Shown here one piece after another: positions 16,924 through 26,430 of a stretch of DNA of 64,000 bases; position 1 is the first letter of the stretch; each line of letters starts with the position of its first letter. The position numbers and the translations under genes were made by a program. This stretch comes from Planctomycetota bacterium (lineage in GTDB: Bacteria; Planctomycetota; Planctomycetia; Pirellulales; Pirellulaceae), in NCBI GenBank assembly GCA_014381825.1, contig JACNKX010000143.1, positions 1-64,000 of the forward strand, written 5' to 3'. Under the pieces are notes generated by a model. It saw nothing but the letters and a program-made list of their open reading frames with translations, did not search any database and had not been told where the DNA came from.

Positions 16924-18291
16924 GTGACATCGAGCAAGTTCGAACAAGCCCTGCATTTCTCACGCCGTGCATTCCTGCAGGCTGGCGGCGTCTCTGCATT
17001 CGGCCTCAGTTTGCCACAACTCACGCGTTCGCAGACGGCGCGCGCTGCCGGTTCCGGCGCTCCGACAGCCAAGTCGTGCATCATGCTCTACATGATCGGC
17101 GGTCCGCCGCAGCATGAGACGTTTGATATGAAACCGGAAGCAGATGTCGGCGTGCGCGGTGAATTCTCGCCGATATCGACGACGGTTCCCGGTCTGCAAA
17201 TCTGTGAGCATTTGCCTCGTCTAGCCAACTTGGCAAAACACTATTCGTTGATTCGTTCTGTACATCATGACGGGACGTTTCATGCGACCGGAGTGCATTA
17301 CAATCTCACCGGATGGAAACACGCGCCTCGCAACGGCCAGCCGTTGCTCAGTCGGCGCGATTCGCCATCGATTGGTGGCGTGCTGCAACAGCACGAAGGC
17401 GGTCGCGGCGAGTTGCCGACGGCCGTGCAACTGCCGATGTGGATTACTCAAGATGGGCCTGGCCAGGAATGGGCCGGTCAGCATGCGGGATTCTTGGGGC
17501 CGCGGTACGACCCTTTGATCATGGATTACAAAGGTGGCCAACCTGGCACCTTGCCTCCTGATTTTGTGCCGGGTGCCGAAAACATAGGTCCCCGTTTCGA
17601 GCGACGCGTGGACCTATTGCGGTCGTTGGACCGGAATGTGTTTTCCAGCGCGATGCCAGCCGAACTTCGATTGAAGTTGGCGCGGCAAGAAGCGATGGGC
17701 GTCTTGCGTTCCTCGCCGAAGTGGCAAGCGTTTTGCATCGACGACGAGGCACAGACGACACGCGATCGCTTTGGTGACCATCACTTCGGTCGCAGTTGCC
17801 TCGTCGCTCGGCGATTGGTCGAGGCAGGGGTTCGTCTGGTCACTGTGGCTTGGCCCATCACGAAAGAATTCCCTCACTTCGACACGCACGCGGACAATTT
17901 CCCGACCATGAAGAAGAATCTCCCACCGATGGACCAGGGAATATCCGCGTTGTTGGAAGATCTGATGGAACGTGGATTATTGGACGAGACATTGGTCGTG
18001 TGTACCGGCGAATTTGGTCGCACGCCCTCGATCAATCCGAATGGAGGACGTGATCACTGGGGGTCTGTTTACAGCACACTGTTTGCCGGCGGCGGAATCC
18101 GTGGTGGTCAAGTGTACGGCAGCAGCGACAAAAACGGTGCAGTTCCGAAAGATAATCCCGTCCATGTCAGCGACTTCGTTGCGACGATCTATCACGCACT
18201 CGGCTACGATCGCAATACCAAGGTGATCGACTATTCGGGGCGACCGCACTACATCGTGCAAGGACGTCCTGTCATGCCGTTGTTTGGCTAA
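16924..18291 (+). CDS. DUF1501 secreted protein (sulfatase-like fold)
   Basis: A 455-residue protein with a twin-arginine-like leader (SRRAFLQAGG near residue 13), so it is probably exported folded. DUF1501 proteins share the alkaline-phosphatase/sulfatase fold. Visible features are MLYMIGGPPQHETFDMKP near residue 56, a GEFGRTPSINPNGGRDHW segment near residue 361, and a C-terminal YHALGYD. The usual catalytic Cys/Ser-x-Pro-x-Arg sulfatase motif is absent. Translation starts at GTG 16924. Unlike the other two copies in the window, it has no DUF1549/1553 partner next to it. Confidence 0.85.
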   Translation: MTSSKFEQALHFSRRAFLQAGGVSAFGLSLPQLTRSQTARAAGSGAPTAKSCIMLYMIGGPPQHETFDMKPEADVGVRGEFSPISTTVPGLQICEHLPRLANLAKHYSLIRSVHHDGTFHATGVHYNLTGWKHAPRNGQPLLSRRDSPSIGGVLQQHEGGRGELPTAVQLPMWITQDGPGQEWAGQHAGFLGPRYDPLIMDYKGGQPGTLPPDFVPGAENIGPRFERRVDLLRSLDRNVFSSAMPAELRLKLARQEAMGVLRSSPKWQAFCIDDEAQTTRDRFGDHHFGRSCLVARRLVEAGVRLVTVAWPITKEFPHFDTHADNFPTMKKNLPPMDQGISALLEDLMERGLLDETLVVCTGEFGRTPSINPNGGRDHWGSVYSTLFAGGGIRGGQVYGSSDKNGAVPKDNPVHVSDFVATIYHALGYDRNTKVIDYSGRPHYIVQGRPVMPLFG

Positions 18292-18374
18292 AGGATATGG
18301 TGCGCGGGTCGGTGGTCACTTGAAAGGCATCCGCAAACTTCGCATGCGTCGAAGAACAAACCGGAGACGAAAGA

Positions 18375-19364
18375 ATGAGACGATTGATCCTGGCCCTTGC
18401 TTCGTTCGCCATCACGACCAGCCCACTGCATGCCGAGGAGGTTTCCAACTGGGTTAAAGTGACGGATCACGCCGGATGGCAGCCACGCGATTCGCAAGGC
18501 GAAGTTGTTTACAAAAACAATTTGTGGATTTTCGGTGGATGGCTCAGTTCGTACGCAGCTCCGCCTCGCGATGTATGGAGTTCAGCGGATGGGAAGATGT
18601 GGAAGCTTGTGCGAGAGGCCGCGCCATGGAAGCACAGCGACCTGTCGATGTCCATTGTTTTCGACGACAAGATGTGGTTCATGGGCGGTTGGTACAACGG
18701 TCGACTGGAAGGTCATTCGGCCAGCAACGAGGTGTGGTGGTCCACCGATGGCGAACAATGGGATCAAGCAACGGCCGCAGCTGGCTGGACGCCGCGGATC
18801 GCTGCCGCGACTGTCGTGTTTAAAGGCAAGATGTGGCTGCTCGGCGGAACGGAGAACTACTATTTCGGTGACGAGACGAGTTTGAAGAACGATGTCTGGT
18901 GTTCGACCGATGGCAAAGAGTGGAAACAGGCTACGGCTAACGCAGGCTGGTCACCGCGAGCTTATCATCAAGCGGCAGTGCTGAACGACAAGATCTACGT
19001 CTTCGGCGGCGGCAACTACGTGCCAAAGTATCACGCTGTAAACGACGTGTGGAGTTCCGAAGACGGTGTGCATTGGCAACAAGAAACCGATGCCGCGCCC
19101 TGGCATCCGCGATTGTGGTTCTCGTCGGTTGTCTATCGAGATCGCATGTGGGTCCTCGGCGGTTGGTCGAACGACCCGTCGACGAATTGGGGTGACGTTT
19201 GGTATTCCCAAGACGGCAAGACTTGGAAGGAGCTGAAGTCTGACGTGATCTGGAAGGCACGCCACGAACACTCGGCTTTCGTCTTCCAGGACAAGATCTG
19301 GATCGCCGGTGGTCACGCCCGGCCCCTGAGCAGCGAAGTCTGGTCGCTGGAACTTCCCAAGTAG
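18375..19364 (+). CDS. Secreted kelch-repeat protein
   Basis: A 329-residue protein with a signal peptide (cleavage likely after PLHA, residue 22). It has about six repeats built around W.PR....V.....W..GG and DVW.S.DG..W, which fits a kelch-type beta-propeller. The function is unknown; such propellers bind ligands or glycans. A good ribosome-binding site (GGAGACGAA) precedes ATG 18375. The sialidase-like and GH51-like genes follow on the same strand, suggesting a role in glycan handling outside the cytoplasm. Confidence 0.85.
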   Translation: MRRLILALASFAITTSPLHAEEVSNWVKVTDHAGWQPRDSQGEVVYKNNLWIFGGWLSSYAAPPRDVWSSADGKMWKLVREAAPWKHSDLSMSIVFDDKMWFMGGWYNGRLEGHSASNEVWWSTDGEQWDQATAAAGWTPRIAAATVVFKGKMWLLGGTENYYFGDETSLKNDVWCSTDGKEWKQATANAGWSPRAYHQAAVLNDKIYVFGGGNYVPKYHAVNDVWSSEDGVHWQQETDAAPWHPRLWFSSVVYRDRMWVLGGWSNDPSTNWGDVWYSQDGKTWKELKSDVIWKARHEHSAFVFQDKIWIAGGHARPLSSEVWSLELPK

Positions 19365-19451
19365 TGGTGCAGACAACGCGGGACAGGTCCAATGGTAGAC
19401 AAGATCAGACCCGTTGGTGCATGCTGTGGACTTACAGGAATGAGGGACCGT

Positions 19452-20735
19452 ATGAAGAATTTGAGAGACTTGGCTTGGGTGGTCATTCTGAGCGTGGCAT
19501 CAACTCCGTCGGTAGGAATGGCGCAATGGCGATCGCACGAAGTCCGCCATCTCAACGGCGTGTCCGAGCGATTCCTGCTGCGCGCACGAATGCAGATCGT
19601 CACGGAGAGTTGGAACCGAGTGGTCGCGGTTCCTTACATCGTCAACATGCGGGACAAGGACCGGTTGCTGATGTTGGTTGGCTGTGACTATCCGCATCGC
19701 GCCTTCGTGCTGACCAGCGACGACCGCGGAGCGACGTGGACGGATCCTCGTCCCGCGCGTGTCGGCGACGATGGCAAGGCATCAATTGGTCTGGGAACGA
19801 GTCTGGCTTATCTCGGCAAGGGGAAGTTAGTCTTCTATGAGTCAGGCAGCGTGGGGGCCGGAAAACCCTCACGCTGGTTCAGCATGGACCATGGCCAAAC
19901 TTGGGGCGAACCCGTGACGATCGCACCGACTCCTGACGGAAAGCCGTGGGCCGTCTGGGATCCACCACTGGTCGAACGAGATGCGAAGACCGGCGAACTC
20001 GTACGGCTGATCGAAACAGGCTACCGGCAGAGTGGACATAAAGATTCGCAGGCCTTTCTTCGATCGAGTACCAATGGCGGTGCCACTTGGAGTCCGACCG
20101 CCAGGATTGCTCCATGGAATGGATCGAATGAGGTGGCGTTGCTGCGCGCGGCAAACGGGAATCTTGTTGCGGCCTGTCGAACCGTCATCCCCGTGCGGCT
20201 GCAGAGCGAGACGATCGATCATCTCGAAGGCCTCGGTATCTCCATCTCGACCGACGATGGACGCAACTGGTCAGCGGTCAGGAAGCTGTATGACTACGGT
20301 CGCCATCACCCGTCCTTCGTCCTAATGCCCAATCAGGACATCGTTATGACTTACGTCGTGCGACTGGGATATGTCGACGGCCCGAACGGCTTCCCACAAT
20401 TTGGCATCGAGGCGGTGGTCAGTCAGGATCATGGCCAAACTTGGGATCTGGATCACCGCTATCTTCTGCATGTGTGGTCCGGTAAACGAAAGGGCAAAAC
20501 ATACTGGTGGCCCAGCAGCCAGGCAACGTCGTCCACGCTGCTGCCCGGCGGCGCGATCCTGACAGCTTTCGGAACGGGTTACCGAATCAAGGCTGGCCAG
20601 GACAGTCCACAGGCGCCGCGTGACGTTGGACTGATCGAGTGGCGGCCTAACACGAAGCAGGTCAACGCCGACAGGACAATCCGCGACGCGGCGTTTGACT
20701 CCGATCTGCGCAACGTTTTCGATCCAAAGGAGTAG
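19452..20735 (+). CDS. Secreted sialidase-like (BNR/Asp-box) protein
   Basis: A protein of about 427 residues with a signal peptide ending near VGMAQ. It carries repeated Asp-boxes: SDDRGATW, SMDHGQTW, STNGGATW, STDDGRNW and SQDHGQTW, so a six-bladed sialidase-type propeller is likely. True sialidase activity is not assured, since planctomycetes have many such proteins of unknown substrate. ATG 19452 is preferred because GAGGGA lies 4 nt upstream. Its stop codon abuts the ribosome-binding site of the next gene. Confidence 0.85.
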   Translation: MKNLRDLAWVVILSVASTPSVGMAQWRSHEVRHLNGVSERFLLRARMQIVTESWNRVVAVPYIVNMRDKDRLLMLVGCDYPHRAFVLTSDDRGATWTDPRPARVGDDGKASIGLGTSLAYLGKGKLVFYESGSVGAGKPSRWFSMDHGQTWGEPVTIAPTPDGKPWAVWDPPLVERDAKTGELVRLIETGYRQSGHKDSQAFLRSSTNGGATWSPTARIAPWNGSNEVALLRAANGNLVAACRTVIPVRLQSETIDHLEGLGISISTDDGRNWSAVRKLYDYGRHHPSFVLMPNQDIVMTYVVRLGYVDGPNGFPQFGIEAVVSQDHGQTWDLDHRYLLHVWSGKRKGKTYWWPSSQATSSTLLPGGAILTAFGTGYRIKAGQDSPQAPRDVGLIEWRPNTKQVNADRTIRDAAFDSDLRNVFDPKE

Positions 20736-20739
20736 CAAC

Positions 20740-22485
20740 GTGTCATGGAATGGTGGGCGGGTCGCCGCCGTGCTGCTCGTTGCATTGTTGTTCGACGTTC
20801 AGGGATTGATACCCACCGCACGGACACGCGCAGAGGAATTGTTCGTCGAGTTGCACGTCAAACCGCGTCAGCAGAAAGGCCGGATCAGTCCGTACATTTT
20901 CGGCGCCGGGATCGACCACAAGACCAATCCGCTGCGCGCTCCTCGGTATCCGGAGAAGGTTCTTAAGGACATCGCGGACTCCGGATTGCGGATCGCGCGG
21001 TATCCGGGCGGATTCGTCTTCAATCGCAACGATCACCGCGGATCCTGGGCCAACTTTTACTGGCAAGATCACATCGGCAAGAACCCGGATCGCAAGCCTA
21101 CCGAAGTCTATGACCTCGATACATTTCTCCAACTCTGTGAGCGTTTTGAAATCGAACCGTTGATGCAGATCAACTTCGTCGGCGAGACGCAGGAGTCTGT
21201 TCAGGGCTACATCGAATATCTCGTCGGAGATGGAGATGTCGACAACGACGACGTCAACTGGGCGGCGAAGCGCAAGGCCAACGGCCGCGCTAAACCGTAC
21301 AAGATCACGTACTGGCAGCTCGGCAACGTTATCCACAGCTTTCCGCAAGGGTTCCAAGAGAACGCTGCCGGCGCGAAGGAATACGCGAGCGCCCTGGACC
21401 GGTTGGTTCCGGCGATCCGCAAGATGTCACCGGGTGCAAAGGTAGTCGTACCGTTCATCAATATTCAACGTCCTCGCTCCGAGGAGAAGCTGAAACCCGG
21501 TGCGCCGGACATCAATTTCACGACCAGTCATGAATTTTCCGTCGCGTTCCTGGAGCACCTGAATGTAGAAGTCGACTACTTCGACTGGCACTTTTATGCG
21601 GCCAACGGTTGGAACGGAGAATACGACTTTCTCGACACCGACGATGAGTGGAAGCACCTGTATTGCTGGGGCACAAAGTTCCGCGAGTGTCACCAGGTGA
21701 TAAACAAACTGATCCGAGAGAAGTGCAAACAACAACCGCCTCCCAAATTGATCGTCGGCGAATGGTCCGGTGACTGGACGGGCGGGATTTTCCGGCAACA
21801 TGAAAACAGCTTTCGCGGATCTCTTATGCGGACCATGTCGTCGGGTGTCTTCATGGCGGACCATCTCATTTACATGATGGAGAAGAGCGTTCCCTCCGAG
21901 AACATCCACGCGGCGTTCTGGCACAGTTTCTCGAACGACGCCCAGGCGATGTTTTCCGTACAGAAAACTCGCGAACAAGGACTCGCCTACAAAGGGAAGA
22001 GCACCGACGAAGGGTACGGCTACCGGATGCCCATCTACTGGGTGTTCAAGCTCCTCAGCGAACAACGCGGAGAGTTTTTGGTCGAGAGTCAGCTGCAGGG
22101 CGACAACACGATCGAAGCTCCGAAGACCGGTTTGTATTTCGATCCAGATTACACGTTCTCGCGTGTATCCCATTGCGCTTCTCTGTCGCCTCGAAATTCA
22201 AGGAACGGCTACCAACTCTATCTCGCCTTGCTGAACAAGGACGCGCGCCAACCAGTCACAGTCCGGATCAACGTCCAAGACTGGCGACTCAAGACGGCGG
22301 TAGAAGTCCATGAAGCGCGAGCCGACAGTTACCTCACGGAAAACACGATCGAGCAGCCTGACGCTGTGACGCTGGCCGGGCCGAAGGTCGAACGTGTGGA
22401 GAACTCTGGCAGAATGGCGTATGCGTTGAAACCGAACACGCTGGCGGTACTCCGCTTTCAGAACGACGAGAGCCCGATGGACTAA
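20740..22485 (+). CDS. GH51-like alpha-L-arabinofuranosidase homologue lacking the acid/base Glu
   Basis: A 581-residue protein with a signal peptide and a TIM-barrel resembling GH51 (RISPYIFGAGIDH; ARYPGGFVFN). A strong AAAGGAG 7 nt upstream supports GTG 20740 as the start. In clan GH-A the acid/base Glu follows Asn in a GNE motif; here residues 191-197 read YWQLGNV, so Val197 (codon GTT) replaces Glu. The probable nucleophile Glu341 in LIVGEWSGDW is kept. The C-terminal part (after about residue 460) is a beta domain. The protein may be a carbohydrate-binding or altered-mechanism relative. It is probably translated together with the sialidase-like gene. Confidence 0.8.
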   Translation: MSWNGGRVAAVLLVALLFDVQGLIPTARTRAEELFVELHVKPRQQKGRISPYIFGAGIDHKTNPLRAPRYPEKVLKDIADSGLRIARYPGGFVFNRNDHRGSWANFYWQDHIGKNPDRKPTEVYDLDTFLQLCERFEIEPLMQINFVGETQESVQGYIEYLVGDGDVDNDDVNWAAKRKANGRAKPYKITYWQLGNVIHSFPQGFQENAAGAKEYASALDRLVPAIRKMSPGAKVVVPFINIQRPRSEEKLKPGAPDINFTTSHEFSVAFLEHLNVEVDYFDWHFYAANGWNGEYDFLDTDDEWKHLYCWGTKFRECHQVINKLIREKCKQQPPPKLIVGEWSGDWTGGIFRQHENSFRGSLMRTMSSGVFMADHLIYMMEKSVPSENIHAAFWHSFSNDAQAMFSVQKTREQGLAYKGKSTDEGYGYRMPIYWVFKLLSEQRGEFLVESQLQGDNTIEAPKTGLYFDPDYTFSRVSHCASLSPRNSRNGYQLYLALLNKDARQPVTVRINVQDWRLKTAVEVHEARADSYLTENTIEQPDAVTLAGPKVERVENSGRMAYALKPNTLAVLRFQNDESPMD

Positions 22486-22538
22486 CACATCTAACCAGCG
22501 GCTGGGCGAAGGGGATGGATCTGTTGCAACGATGCGAA

Positions 22539-22568
22539 TTGTAATGAGTACTAGGGAGACGCTAGAAT
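22539..22568 (+). promoter_or_regulatory. Candidate promoter for the 22.6-28.9 kb operon
   Basis: TTGTAA (22539-22544) and TAGAAT (22563-22568) are 18 nt apart, about 60 nt before the next start codon. This is a reasonable sigma70-like match in the gap after the GH51-like gene. Confidence 0.35.
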
Positions 22569-22628
22569 AGTGAGGGGTTCAATCCAGACGACCGCCTGAT
22601 TCCTATCCTGCCGATTGCAATCTCACTT

Positions 22629-25082
22629 ATGCGCATTTTCAGCGTCCCATCACAGCTGAAGGACCTCGTCGTTTTACTCTGTGCGATATCATGCTTTGGT
22701 GAATATGCAGCAGCTCAGAATCCGGATGATGTATACCGCATCTCCATTGAGCCGTCAGCAGTGCGACTCACTGGTAGGGATCGGCAACAACAACTTATTG
22801 TGACCGGCTTTCTGGCTGACGAGACGCCGGTTGATCTCACGCATACGGCATTAATCACCCTGGCCGATCCATCCGTTGCGAACGTCGAGACAGCTCTGCT
22901 GCGCGGCTTGCACGAAGGCTCAACCGAGATAATCGTCACGGCGGGTCGCATGGAAGCAACACTCCCGCTGTCGGTTGCGAACTTCAACACATATCCACCA
23001 ATTCATTTTGAAGCCGACGTCTTGCCGCTGCTGTCGAAGCTCGGATGTAACAGTGGTGGATGTCATGGAAAGCAATCTGGTCAGAACGGTTTCAAACTCA
23101 GTGTTTTCGGATTTGACCCGCGGGCGGACTACGACGCATTGGTGAAAGAAGGGCGCGGTCGGAGAATCTTCCCAGGTGCCGTCGAACGCAGTCAGGTTTA
23201 TAAGAAGGCTGTTGGCCTCTCTGCCCATGGCGGTGGGCAGAGAATGATGGCGGAATCGCAGGATGCGGAATTGCTCCGCGAGTGGCTTCGGCAAGGCACG
23301 CCGTGGGGAATCGGTGAAGTTCCCAAAGTGACGAGCATTGCCGTACAGCCACAGTTACGAGTCATGTCTCCGCGATCCGGTCAGCAACTTCGCGTTGTTG
23401 CAAGCTACAGTGACGGCCAAACTCGCGATGTGACTCGAGCCGCGGCGTACGCTACGAACGAGGCTGTCATCGCGGATTGCGACGAGCACGGTCTTATCGA
23501 AACTGGCAAGGTTGCCGGCGAAGCCGCGATCACGATTGGCTACATGGGATTCGTGGATGTCAGCCGCGTTGTGATTCCGCAGTCCGGGGCGGTCGTCCCA
23601 GAGCGTCCCGAGTGGTTCGGAACAACCAACCCGATCGATTCGCTCGTATGGGAGAAGTGGCAACAGCTACGCATCACGCCCTCTGAATTGTGCGACGACG
23701 CGACGTTTCTGCGGCGTGTCATGGTCAAGACCACCGGCACATTGCCGACCGCTGAGCAGGTCCGTGCTTTTCTTGCGGACACCTCTCCGAACAAACGAGA
23801 TGAGGCCATCAATCGAGCCCTCGCATCCGAAGAATTTGTCAACTTCTGGACCCAGCGCTGGTCGGACATCTTGATGGTGAACTCAGATTCCATCGGTGGC
23901 CGCGGCGCTTACGTCTTCCATCGATGGATTCGCAGGCAGATCGAGACCAATCGTCCTTACGACGAATGGGTCAAAGATATCATTGTGGCCAGTGGTAACT
24001 CGGGCCAGGTTGGCCCCGCGAATTTCTATCGAGGCCAACGTACGCCCGCAGACGTCACCAAGGCGATCTCACAAGCATTCCTCGGCGTCCGGATGGATTG
24101 CGCACAGTGTCATCATCACCCATTCGAGAAATGGGGGCAGGACGATTTCTATGGGCTGGCCGGTTACTTCAATGGTATGACACGCCAGAAGCTCGATGAG
24201 AATCGCGAACTCATCTATCACCCAGGTCACAAGTCGATTGCCGTCCCCGTCGTTGATCGTGCAGTCGAGACCCGACCGCTGGGAGGCGATCCAACGACCG
24301 CCGACAAACTAACGGATCCACGACCCGAGTTGGCGAACTGGATGACATCGTCGAACAATCCTTTCTTTGCACGTCTTGCTGCCAACCGAGTATGGAAGCA
24401 TTTGATGGGCCGAGGATTGGTCGAACCAGAAGACGACTTCCGTGAAACGAACCCGCCGACGAATCCCGCGTTGCTCGATCACCTATCGGCAACTCTGAAA
24501 GAGAACAGCTTCGACCTGAAAGCACTGATGCGACACATCCTCGAAAGCAACACGTTTCAGCTTTCTAGCCGCGCGACAGAATTGAACTACGCCGACGACC
24601 AAGCGTACAGTCATTACCTGGTGCGTAGGTTACCTGCGGAAGTCGTACTGGATGCGATCTGTCAGATCACAGGAACTCCCGAAAAGTATCCGGGGCATCC
24701 GCCTGGCACTCGCGCGATAGAGCTGTGGGATAACCAACTGCCTTCGTATTTCCTCGATACGTTTGGGCGCAGTTTACGCGAGTCTCCTTGCGAGTGTGGA
24801 AGCAGCGGCGAACCAACCATGGCGCAGGCTCTGCATCTGCTTAACGCACCTGAGATCGAAGCGAAGATTCAAGCGAACAACGGGCGCGTCTCGGAATTAG
24901 TTGGATCGAGTTACGACGTCGATCGATTGATCGAGGAGATCGCACTGGCCACGGTCAATCGTCCATCAACGGCGAAAGAACGAACGACAGGACTGCGGCT
25001 GCTGCGGTCTTCGCGTCGGCAGGGCATTGAAGATTTCATGTGGGTAATGATGAATTCGTACGACTTCCTCTTTGTAAAGTGA
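22629..25082 (+). CDS. DUF1549/DUF1553 secreted protein with Ig-like domains
   Basis: An 817-residue protein with a signal peptide. Residues about 35-120 and 225-310 look like bacterial Ig-like (Big2) beta domains. Between them is a cytochrome-like segment with C140-x4-C145-H146, and a CAQCHH (C491, C494, H495) lies later. DUF1549 covers about 330-520 and DUF1553 about 560-800, with a typical NRVWKHLMGRGLVEPEDDFR. The function of these planctomycete proteins is unknown; heme binding is suggested by the CxxCH. It begins an operon with a DUF1501 gene, the usual partner. Confidence 0.88.
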   Translation: MRIFSVPSQLKDLVVLLCAISCFGEYAAAQNPDDVYRISIEPSAVRLTGRDRQQQLIVTGFLADETPVDLTHTALITLADPSVANVETALLRGLHEGSTEIIVTAGRMEATLPLSVANFNTYPPIHFEADVLPLLSKLGCNSGGCHGKQSGQNGFKLSVFGFDPRADYDALVKEGRGRRIFPGAVERSQVYKKAVGLSAHGGGQRMMAESQDAELLREWLRQGTPWGIGEVPKVTSIAVQPQLRVMSPRSGQQLRVVASYSDGQTRDVTRAAAYATNEAVIADCDEHGLIETGKVAGEAAITIGYMGFVDVSRVVIPQSGAVVPERPEWFGTTNPIDSLVWEKWQQLRITPSELCDDATFLRRVMVKTTGTLPTAEQVRAFLADTSPNKRDEAINRALASEEFVNFWTQRWSDILMVNSDSIGGRGAYVFHRWIRRQIETNRPYDEWVKDIIVASGNSGQVGPANFYRGQRTPADVTKAISQAFLGVRMDCAQCHHHPFEKWGQDDFYGLAGYFNGMTRQKLDENRELIYHPGHKSIAVPVVDRAVETRPLGGDPTTADKLTDPRPELANWMTSSNNPFFARLAANRVWKHLMGRGLVEPEDDFRETNPPTNPALLDHLSATLKENSFDLKALMRHILESNTFQLSSRATELNYADDQAYSHYLVRRLPAEVVLDAICQITGTPEKYPGHPPGTRAIELWDNQLPSYFLDTFGRSLRESPCECGSSGEPTMAQALHLLNAPEIEAKIQANNGRVSELVGSSYDVDRLIEEIALATVNRPSTAKERTTGLRLLRSSRRQGIEDFMWVMMNSYDFLFVK

Positions 25083-25119
25083 CGTTCGGATTGTTTCTGA
25101 CGTCGTGGAGAATCGGAAT

Positions 25120-26430
25120 ATGAAGACGCTTCCAAGATCGAGCCGCCGCGACTTCATCCGCATGGGTTCTATTGCCGGTCTGGGGCTGGCTGACATCATG
25201 CGCATGCAGCAACTTCACGCTGCCACCGACGGCGATCGCAGCGATGTGAACTGCATTTTTATATTCATCGTTGGCGGCATGCCTCATCAGGACATGTGGG
25301 ATCTGAAGCCCGACGCGCCGTCTGAGATTCGAGGCGACTTTCAGAACATCAACACCAGCGTTCCTGGCATTCAGATCTCGGACGTTCTACCTGGCTGTGC
25401 GACCGTGGTCGACAAGATGGCGATCCTCCGCAGCATGACGCACGGCGACTCGGACCATGGGCGTGGCTTTCACATCATGATGTCGGGCAGGCGACCCGGT
25501 GCCGGCGATTTCAACGGAAATCAAAACAACAACCAACATCCCTGCATTGGTTCGATGGTCTCGCATCTTGGACGCCCAGGAGTGCTGCCACCTTACATCT
25601 CGGTCCCCAATTTTCTTAATAGCGGAGGTCCTTCGTTCCTCGGGCCCGCTCATGGCCCGTTCGTCATTGACGCTGACCCCGCATCGCCAGAGTTTTCGGT
25701 GCGAGACATCGCTCTGCCAACCAACGTCGTAACGAATCGCGGACGACTACGGCAACAGGCACTGCAACAAATTAACCAGTTCGAACAGCAAGTAGAGCGT
25801 GTAGGCAGCCAGGTCAGGTCTTTGGACACGTTCTATAAAAAGGCCTACAATCTGATGGCCTCCAAAGAGGCGCGCGAGGCGTTTGATATCCAGAAGGAAC
25901 CAGAAAAACTTCGCGAAGCATATGGCATGTCCAGCATCGGGCAGTGCAGTCTGCTTGCTCGCCGCATGGTGGAAGCCGGCTGTCGATTCGTTGCTGTGGA
26001 GAACGGACACTGGGACACTCACAGGAAAAACACGTACAGTTTGCGTGACTTGTTGTGTCCGGCATTCGACAAGGCGATTCCAGCATTGCTCAACGATCTC
26101 CAGGACCGAGGCATGCTGGAGAAGACACTCGTCGTCGTCACCACTGAATTCGGTCGCACACCGCGGATCAATCAGCTTGCGGGTCGAGACCATTGGCCAA
26201 ACGCATTTTCGATTGTCATGGCGGGTGGTGGCGTGAAGGGCGGCCAAGTCATCGGCGCAACCGATAAGCAAGCTGCAGAAGTCTCAGATCGACCAATTTC
26301 GCCGGAAGATATGGTGGCGACCGTCCTTTACGGTCTCGGCATCGACCACAAGAAAGTGCTTCACACGCCTCTCGGACGCCCCGTTCCTGTGGCGGATGGC
26401 GGCGATGTTGTTCGGGAACTGTTCTCCTGA
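25120..26430 (+). CDS. DUF1501 secreted protein
   Basis: A 436-residue protein with the leader SSRRDFIRMGSIAGLG, a twin-arginine signal. It has FIFIVGGMPHQDMWDLKP near residue 48 and TTEFGRTPRINQLAGRDHWP near residue 345, as in other DUF1501 proteins. ATG 25120 is preferred, with GGAG 9 nt upstream; GTG at 25105 is possible. It follows the DUF1549/1553 gene by 37 nt, and its stop overlaps the next start by one base, so all three genes form one operon. Confidence 0.88.
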   Translation: MKTLPRSSRRDFIRMGSIAGLGLADIMRMQQLHAATDGDRSDVNCIFIFIVGGMPHQDMWDLKPDAPSEIRGDFQNINTSVPGIQISDVLPGCATVVDKMAILRSMTHGDSDHGRGFHIMMSGRRPGAGDFNGNQNNNQHPCIGSMVSHLGRPGVLPPYISVPNFLNSGGPSFLGPAHGPFVIDADPASPEFSVRDIALPTNVVTNRGRLRQQALQQINQFEQQVERVGSQVRSLDTFYKKAYNLMASKEAREAFDIQKEPEKLREAYGMSSIGQCSLLARRMVEAGCRFVAVENGHWDTHRKNTYSLRDLLCPAFDKAIPALLNDLQDRGMLEKTLVVVTTEFGRTPRINQLAGRDHWPNAFSIVMAGGGVKGGQVIGATDKQAAEVSDRPISPEDMVATVLYGLGIDHKKVLHTPLGRPVPVADGGDVVRELFS

